In this document: one piece after another, positions 7,596 to 10,457 of the stretch
Numbering within the stretch: the first letter of the stretch is position 1
Layout of the letters: every line of letters begins with the position of its first letter
From: Baffinella frigidus
Taxonomy: Eukaryota > Cryptophyceae > Cryptomonadales > Baffinellaceae
DNA length: 13,387 nucleotides
Assembly (NCBI GenBank): GCA_026770585.1
Contig: MU646725.1
Coordinates: 10,612 to 23,998, forward strand
Direction: 5' to 3'
Notes under the pieces: model-generated
Told to the model about the DNA's origin: nothing
Databases searched by the model: none
The model's input: the letters and a program-made list of their open reading frames with translations, nothing else
Program-made: the position numbers and the translations under genes

Positions 7596-9041
7596 TTTAC
7601 TCTCAAGCCTAGAGACGAGTGCTCCAAAAGTATATGCGCCTTAAGACGAGCCCGCATCGGTACAGAGGTAGCCCCTCCCCAGACTGCGAGCCAGGAGACT
7701 CCGGGCTCTGCCCCCGTCGGGTGGACTTTCCGTTTTCACACCAAAATTTGACGACGTTTTACCAGAAAATAGGGGAATCAACTTCCGGTCTCCTCATTTT
7801 TTGAGGAGACCAGGTTGGCTCAGGCTGAGCCAGGCGACCAGGTTAACGCAGGCTGGGCTAGGACTCGTTCTTGAGCTCAAGACCCTCCCTCCCTACACTG
7901 GGGGGTCTCAAGTGCAAGAAGAGGCGCCCCCTAGGGCCCTACAGCAGGCCTTTCCCAAGGGTTCTAGTGTTCCTCGGGGGGGCGGGGGTTCCGGGTTTTG
8001 GTAATCAAGATAACCCCTGTACAGGGGTACCTGGCTCATAAGAAACACCCACTCCCCTAGGACCACCATAGGGCCCTAGGCATAGCCCTGCTGTAGGGTC
8101 CTAGGGGGTTCCTATGCTCCCTAGGACTAGCGTGGTCCCATGCTCCCTAGGACTAGCCCCACTGTAGGGCCCTAGGGCGGCGCGTGTCCTCATTCGCGAG
8201 TAACCCCTAAATGTGATCAACCCACGTCGCGAACCCCTACATGTGATGAATAACTCCTAAAAGTGATCAATCCACGTTGCAGATGTGGTACAGGATGTGC
8301 GCGGGGGCAACACGTTTTGCCCTACTGTAGGGCCCTAGGGCGCCGCGTGTCCTTACAGGGGTACCTCGCTCATAAGAAACCAACCCCCCCTTGGACCCTA
8401 CAGTAGGCCTATGCCTAGGGCCCTACGGTGGTCCTGGGGGGGCGGGCATTTCTGATGAGCGAGGCACCCCTGTATTCGCGAGTAACCCCTCTACTGCCTG
8501 GCGCGGTGTGCAGGAGTGGTGCAGGACGTGCGGGGGGGCAACACGTTTTTGCGGGACGGGGACAAGTTCAAGGTGTACATTGACACCAACAACCAGGTCT
8601 CGTTCACCCTAAACCCTGAACCCTGCACCCTACACCCTACACCCTGCACCCTACACCCTACACCCTACACCCTACACCCTACACCCTACACCATAAACCC
8701 TAAACCCTGAATTCTAAACCCTGCACCCTAAACCCTGAACTCTAAACCCTGAACTGTAAACCCTGATCCCTAAACCCTAAATCCTACACCCCACCCCACA
8801 CCTTGAACCCTCAACCCTGAACCATACACCCTCAACCATACACCCTCAACCCTCAACCCTACACCCTAAACCCTAAACCCTCAACCCCAAACCCCAAACC
8901 CCAAACCCCAAACCCCAAACCCCACACCCCACACCCCACACCCTAAACCCCAAACCCCAAACCCCAAACCCTAACCAGGTCAAGTTCTACCGCGCGACGG
9001 CGCTGCACTGGCGTGTCTCGTACTGTGTCGCGGGGTACTAG
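3465..9041 (+). CDS. Membrane-anchored collagen-like protein with three Cys/Trp-rich modules (9 exons)
   Basis: Joined exons 3465-3587, 3719-3838, 3940-4404, 5054-5448, 5634-5759, 6316-6649, 7254-7410, 8514-8596 and 8979-9041 give one frame of 621 codons plus TAG. All introns are GT-AG. Residues about 20-41 form a hydrophobic helix after an Arg-rich start, fitting a signal-anchor. Residues 104-269 are about 55 Gly-X-Y triplets, with one extra residue between GKG and GQR; the repeat runs unbroken across the exon 3/4 join (GRD-GDP-GLP-GGP), strong evidence for that splice. Residues 270-621 hold three copies of a module: CC(G/D), then (I/V)D(T/I)xxC, a Tyr/Phe-rich stretch, FxxY, and WxVxxC (WRVQWCGL, WQVNWCGV, WRVSYCV). 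Collagen triplets imply a trimeric rod; the modules are probably an extracellular cap. I cannot name the module. Function (cell covering, adhesion) is inferred. Exon borders come from frame, splice sites and repeat alignment, not RNA. Confidence 0.85.
3719..3838 (+). CDS. Exon 2: stalk region
   Basis: Forty codons, phase 0 at both ends, encoding VKTAVPAALYQIGDQEYLPM and then an acidic segment ending QKILNDES. Preceded by CTTGGCAG and followed by donor GTGCGG. Intron 1 is 131 bases. Confidence 0.78.
3940..4404 (+). CDS. Exon 3: basic linker and most of the collagen domain
   Basis: 155 codons, phase 0 at both ends. A basic linker (ILLKKVEKRARKNHP) leads into 44 Gly-X-Y triplets with charged X/Y pairs such as GEQ, GDK, GRR, GRE. 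Acceptor is GCGCGCAG; donor is GTACCT after GRDGDP. Intron 2 is 101 bases. The long antisense open frame over this exon is a by-product of the Gly-codon pattern. Confidence 0.88.
4570..4730. mobile_element. Family B inverted-repeat element, copy 3 (intron 3)
   Basis: Ends AGGATAACGTCCTGAAGACC and its inverted partner finishing GTTACCCT. Arms pair over about 55 bases, including GGGTAGTTAGGCCTGCGGTA on the left. It is the best-preserved B copy and lies wholly inside intron 3 of the collagen-like gene. Confidence 0.85.
4843..4947. mobile_element. Family C inverted-repeat element, copy 2 (intron 3)
   Basis: TATCCCTCAAGTGTCC and GGCCACTTAAGGGATA are the ends; the interior has GTCAAATTTGAC and the shared AGGTCCTAGG core. 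A 16-base direct repeat AGGCCGGGCCTGTAGC lies on either side (4826-4841, 4962-4977). Confidence 0.85.
5054..5448 (+). CDS. Exon 4: end of collagen domain and most of module 1
   Basis: Starts GLPGGPGPVGPNGANGQDG and keeps the Gly register of exon 3. After GKS the first module begins (VCGIASTVGKTMCCGNQIGN), then YWDIDTSSCKF and FRAYVRSS, ending in WRV plus two bases. Donor GTAAGC overlaps what would otherwise read as a TAA stop at 5450-5452. Confidence 0.87.
5634..5759 (+). CDS. Exon 5: end of module 1, start of module 2
   Basis: Its first base completes a Gln codon, giving WRVQ-WCGL across the join, which matches WQVNWCGV in module 2. It continues through YEMCCGTSDPKSWRAASDSQ to KVDTR and ends in phase 2. 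Donor GTGCGT. Confidence 0.83.
5774..5815 (+). repeat. Short degenerate telomere-like tract (intron 5)
   Basis: TTCAGGG, TTGAGGG, then TTTAGCG-type units. Here the G-rich strand is the sense strand of the gene, opposite to the large array in intron 8. Confidence 0.6.
5884..6023. mobile_element. Family E inverted-repeat element (intron 5)
   Basis: About 140 bp, AT-rich, with a perfect or near-perfect long stem: TTATCCGGGGAAACCTATTT at the left and its reverse complement at the right. AGAC occurs directly on both sides (5880-5883, 6024-6027), consistent with a 4-bp target duplication. Inner arms carry GAAAATTACTACAC and its inverse. Confidence 0.88.
6316..6649 (+). CDS. Exon 6: body of module 2
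   Basis: The join restores VDTRG-CGWEG, matching IDTSSCKFQG of module 1. It includes GPFYFASTTDTTC, a Gly/Ser/Ala segment, EFYTYLRKNGG and NNWQVNWCGVKK, then a linker with one Cys ending GGNSQK. Donor GTGCTC; phase 0. Confidence 0.86.
6794..6816. repeat. Hairpin in intron 6
   Basis: AACCGGTCGG and CCGACCGGTT form an exact 10-bp stem with a three-base loop. It follows an AT-rich stretch in which TTGTACCA and AATTATT-like words occur twice. Confidence 0.55.
6921..7099 (+). repeat. GTGAAAAGTGATCA minisatellite in intron 6
   Basis: Four spaced copies of (T)GTGAAAAGTGATCA or close variants, near 6923, 6949, 6976 and 7070, most followed by a CACTAAC/CCCTAAC-like word. The decoy of exon 7 is embedded between the third and fourth copy. 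Related AAGTGATCAA words flank the decoy in intron 7. Confidence 0.65.
7004..7073 (+). pseudogene. Decoy copy of the exon 7 acceptor and start
   Basis: Positions 7004-7058 match 7241-7295 at 54 of 55 bases, covering 13 intron bases including the AG acceptor and the first 42 exon bases. If spliced from exon 6 the phase is kept (VLTNSGKLCCDPSSPTPL) and a TGA follows at 7071-7073. After 7058 similarity ends abruptly. It is either a dead tandem duplicate or an alternative terminal exon. Confidence 0.85.
7254..7410 (+). CDS. Exon 7: start of module 3
   Basis: Encodes VLTNSGKLCCDASSAGGWEN, then KEVDISGCGFKNVNYV and NIRGDAG, ending in phase 1. Acceptor CGCGGCAG; donor GTGATC just before a long CT microsatellite. 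An almost exact copy of its first 42 bases and its acceptor lies upstream at 7004-7058. Confidence 0.84.
7426..7592 (+). repeat. CT then TGTC microsatellite at start of intron 7
   Basis: A long (CT)n tract with a few CC/TT breaks changes at about 7525 into about 16 units of CTGT/TGTC. It begins some 15 bases after the exon 7 donor. Open frames across it are low-complexity artefacts. Confidence 0.95.
7787..7811. repeat. Hairpin followed by a 29-bp tandem repeat (intron 7)
   Basis: GGTCTCCTCA and TGAGGAGACC form a 10-bp stem around five T. From 7807 the words GACCAGGTT and CAGGCTG then recur at a spacing of about 29 bases, and TGGCTCAGGCTGAGCCA forms another small hairpin. Confidence 0.6.
7895..7985. 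mobile_element. Degenerate family A-like core (intron 7)
   Basis: Contains GCCCCCTAGGGCCCTACAGC followed by a G-run, which follows the order of the family A interior (C-run, CCTAGG, CCTACAGTAGG, G-run). Terminal repeats are not preserved. Confidence 0.4.
8022..8180. mobile_element. Family A element, copy 4, right end replaced (intron 7)
   Basis: A good left end (CAGGGGTACCTGGCTCATAA) preceded by CCCCTGTA, the mark of an adjoining right end. Instead of the usual right arm, the body continues into repeats of ATGCTCCCTAGGACTAG and CTGTAGGGCCCTAGGG. Confidence 0.65.
8281..8338 (+). pseudogene. Decoy copy of the exon 8 acceptor and start
   Basis: GCAG at 8279-8282 is followed by sequence nearly identical to the start of exon 8. 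In the phase left by exon 7 it reads VVQDVRGGNTF, exactly as exon 8 does, then diverges and meets TAG at 8336-8338. The differences inside the shared codons (GTA/GTG, GAT/GAC, CGC/CGG) are all synonymous; the split first codon would change Gly to Asp. Confidence 0.82.
8356..8472. mobile_element. Family A element, copy 5 (intron 7)
   Basis: Complete copy with TA on both sides (8354-8355, 8473-8474). It interrupts the second unit of a tandem duplication whose first unit at 8190 lacks it, so insertion site and target duplication can be read directly. Confidence 0.9.
8514..8596 (+). CDS. Exon 8: middle of module 3
   Basis: Two bases complete a Gly codon, then VVQDVRGGNTFLRDGDKFKV and YIDTNNQ. 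FKVY corresponds to FRAY and FYTY in modules 1 and 2. Acceptor GGTGTGCAG; donor GTCTCG. A decoy copy of its start sits at 8281. Confidence 0.8.
8608..8976 (+). repeat. Telomere-like array forming intron 8
   Basis: Nearly the whole 382-base intron 8 is degenerate CCCTAAA-type repeat (CCCTACA, CCCTGAA, CCCTAAA, CCCCAAA variants), C-rich on the sense strand. The final CCCTAACCAG provides both a branch-point-like CTAAC and the AG acceptor. Confidence 0.92.
8979..9041 (+). CDS. Exon 9: C-terminus of module 3 and stop
   Basis: Twenty codons, VKFYRATALHWRVSYCVAGY, then TAG at 9039-9041. WRVSYCV matches the module's closing WxVxWC motif, which supports the splice across the telomere-like intron. Acceptor CCCTAACCAG. 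Confidence 0.8.
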   Translation, partial: VKFYRATALHWRVSYCVAGY

Positions 9042-9110
9042 CGGGGTGTGTGGGGGGAGAGGATAGTAAACCGGGTCATTCCGGAGCCCCGTGTGTGCGC
9101 GTGCGGTGTA

Positions 9111-9229
9111 CAGGGGCACCTCGCTCTTCAGACCCCCCCCCCCCCTCAGGATCCTACAGTCGGACTATGCCTAGGGGTCCTATGGTGGTACTAGCGGGGG
9201 GGCGGTTTCTTATGAGCGAGGTACCCCTG
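9111..9229. mobile_element. Family A element, copy 6
   Basis: Terminal repeats CAGGGGCACCTCGCTC and its inverse, flanked by TA (9109-9110, 9230-9231). It lies 70 bases past the stop of the collagen-like gene. Two isolated right ends with CCCCTGTAC follow near 9247 and 9288. Confidence 0.88.
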
Positions 9230-9390
9230 TACTGTGAACGCTACAACCCCTGTACATTGAGAGCAGGCTTGCGGCGAGGGGCCTTGGTACCCCTGTACCA
9301 ACATGTCTTCCCCATCGAGGCTGCAGGGGTTACTCGAAAGTACACGCACTCCCACAGGGGGTTCCTACGCTCCTCTAGGGACTAGCCCTA

Positions 9391-9505
9391 CAGGGGTATC
9401 TCGCTCATAAGAGCGCCCCCCCCCCAGGACCACCACAGGGCCCTAGGCATAGGCCTACTGTAGGGTCCTAGGGGGGGCCGGTTTCTTAAGAGCGAGGTAC
9501 CCCTG
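9391..9505. mobile_element. Family A element, copy 7
   Basis: Ends CAGGGGTATCTCGCTCATAA and TTAAGAGCGAGGTACCCCTG. TA precedes it; the right flank is CA. The core contains CCCTAGGCATAGGCCTACTG. Confidence 0.85.
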
Positions 9506-9565
9506 CACAGGGGTTACTCGAGAGTAAGGACACGCACTGCCACAGGGGGGTCCTACGCTCGTTTT

Positions 9566-9650
9566 GGCTATGTCTGCGTCATTTGACCAGGCTGTAATCT
9601 GGTACAAAACCACTGATTTGACAGTGAATTCACTACCTCGAGACATAGCC
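9566..9650. mobile_element. Family D small inverted-repeat element
   Basis: GGCTATGTCT and AGACATAGCC are exact inverse ends of an 85-bp insertion, absent from the parallel copy of the surrounding repeat near 9371. The interior has TTTGAC words in both arms. Only one copy is seen in the window. Confidence 0.65.
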
Positions 9651-9667
9651 ACTAGGGACTAGCCCTA

Positions 9668-9785
9668 CAGGGATACCTCGCTCATAAGAAACCGCCCCCC
9701 CCTAGGACCCTACAGTAGGACCATGCCTAGTGCCCCAAGGTCGTCCTATGGGGGGTAGGCGTTTCTTATGAGCGAGGTACCCCTG
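9668..9785. mobile_element. Family A element, copy 8
   Basis: Ends CAGGGATACCTCGCTCATAA and its inverse, TA on both sides (9666-9667, 9786-9787). Core ACCCTACAGTAGGACCATGC. Confidence 0.88.
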
Positions 9786-9912
9786 TACCGCACTCGAGAG
9801 CGCCCAGGGAGCGGCGAGATTCTCGTCAGTCAGTTCAACACATGTAATAATCAACACCCGCGTTATGATCCACTCCAGCCGCTACCTACGCAGTTCCAAC
9901 ACACATCACATA

Positions 9913-10031
9913 CAGGGGTGCCTCGCTCATAAGAAACTGCCCCCCCCCATAGGACCATCATAGGGGCCTAGGCATAAGCCTACTGTAGGGTCCTAGAGGG
10001 GGCGCGGTTTCTTATGAGCGAGGTACCCCTG
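9913..10031. mobile_element. Family A element, copy 9
   Basis: Ends CAGGGGTGCCTCGCTCATAA and its inverse, TA on both sides (9911-9912, 10032-10033). Confidence 0.88.
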
Positions 10032-10072
10032 TATGAGGGGATGAGCCAGCCGCGCACGTCCCACAAGCGCCC

Positions 10073-10230
10073 AGTGCACTGCTAGCCAGGATTTTTTGCT
10101 CAAGTCAACCCCCCCTTGAAACTGCCCACTTTAGAATCCCGGACGCCATGGTGGCGTCCATTTTACTACACCTCTCTCCCGTTTTCTTCAAAGTCGACTA
10201 ATACAAAATCTCCTGGCTAGCGGTGCAGTG
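10073..10230. mobile_element. Family G inverted-repeat element
   Basis: The ends AGTGCACTGCTAGCCAGGA and TCCTGGCTAGCGGTGCAGTG are inverse with few mismatches; arms continue with a T-run and AAGTC. A central hairpin GGACGCCATGGTGGCGTCC lies at about 10140. Single copy in the window. Confidence 0.65.
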
Positions 10231-10244
10231 CCTCCCCGCCCACC

Positions 10245-10348
10245 ATCCCATAAGTGGCCAGGGGGTCGAATTCGACCCCCAAGAGGCCCTAGGCAGGTCC
10301 TAGGGTCCTACGGTAGGGCGCATGATCCTACTGGCCACTTAAGGGATA
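10245..10348. mobile_element. Family C inverted-repeat element, copy 3
   Basis: Ends ATCCCATAAGTGGCC and GGCCACTTAAGGGATA. The interior GTCGAATTCGAC and AGGCAGGTCCTAGG match the copy in intron 3. Its right end supplies the last two codons and the stop of the minus-strand gene proposed at 10339. Confidence 0.85.
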
Positions 10349-10457
10349 CGCGGGGGGGAGTCAGGCGCGCACGCCAAGGCAGGCGAGCCGTCGGCGTTGG
10401 AGCCGTTTTGCACGGGCGCGGCGTCAGCGTCCGAGAGGGGTGCTGCCTGCTCGTCGC
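10339..10457 (-). CDS. Terminal exon: acidic Ala/Pro-rich tail
   Basis: After acceptor GCGCATGGCAG, two bases complete a Gly codon; then 38 codons beginning DEQAAPLSDADAAPV and ending PDSPPRIP, and TAA at 10341-10339. The last Ile, Pro and stop fall inside the end of the family C element. Confidence 0.5.

Larger units (their letters stand above)
8161..8490 (+). repeat. Tandem duplication spanning an intron end and exon start (intron 7)
   Basis: The block ACTGTAGGGCCCTAGGGCG, then CGCGTGTCCT, then ATTCGCGAGTAACCCCT occurs at 8161-8208 and again at 8324-8353 plus 8474-8490. The second copy is split by a family A element. The first copy continues through AAGTGATCAA-type minisatellite units into the decoy at 8281, so the unit (about 163 bp) covers intron tail plus exon start. 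Confidence 0.78.
9324..9667 (+). repeat. Direct repeat pair carrying nested elements
   Basis: The block CAGGGGTTACTCGA...ACACGCACT...CACAGGGGG...TCCTACGCTC...CTAGGGACTAGCCCTACAGGG occurs at 9324-9391 and at 9508-9670. The second copy is interrupted by the family D element. Each copy is followed by a family A element (at 9391 and 9668), so a block with its A element was probably duplicated. Confidence 0.75.

Noticed and set aside
7227-7751. Long open frames with Ser-Leu or Cys-Leu-Ser-Val runs
   Set aside because: They are translations of the CT and TGTC microsatellites after the true exon 7 donor.
7787-7811. Stem-loop with T-run as a bacterial terminator
   Set aside because: The T-run is the loop, not a 3' tail, and the context is a eukaryotic intron.
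10032-10072. Minus-strand segment reading CTGRLWDVRGWLIPS between two elements
   Set aside because: It lies beyond the stop proposed for the minus-strand gene, is only about 40 bases, and has no supported splice partners.
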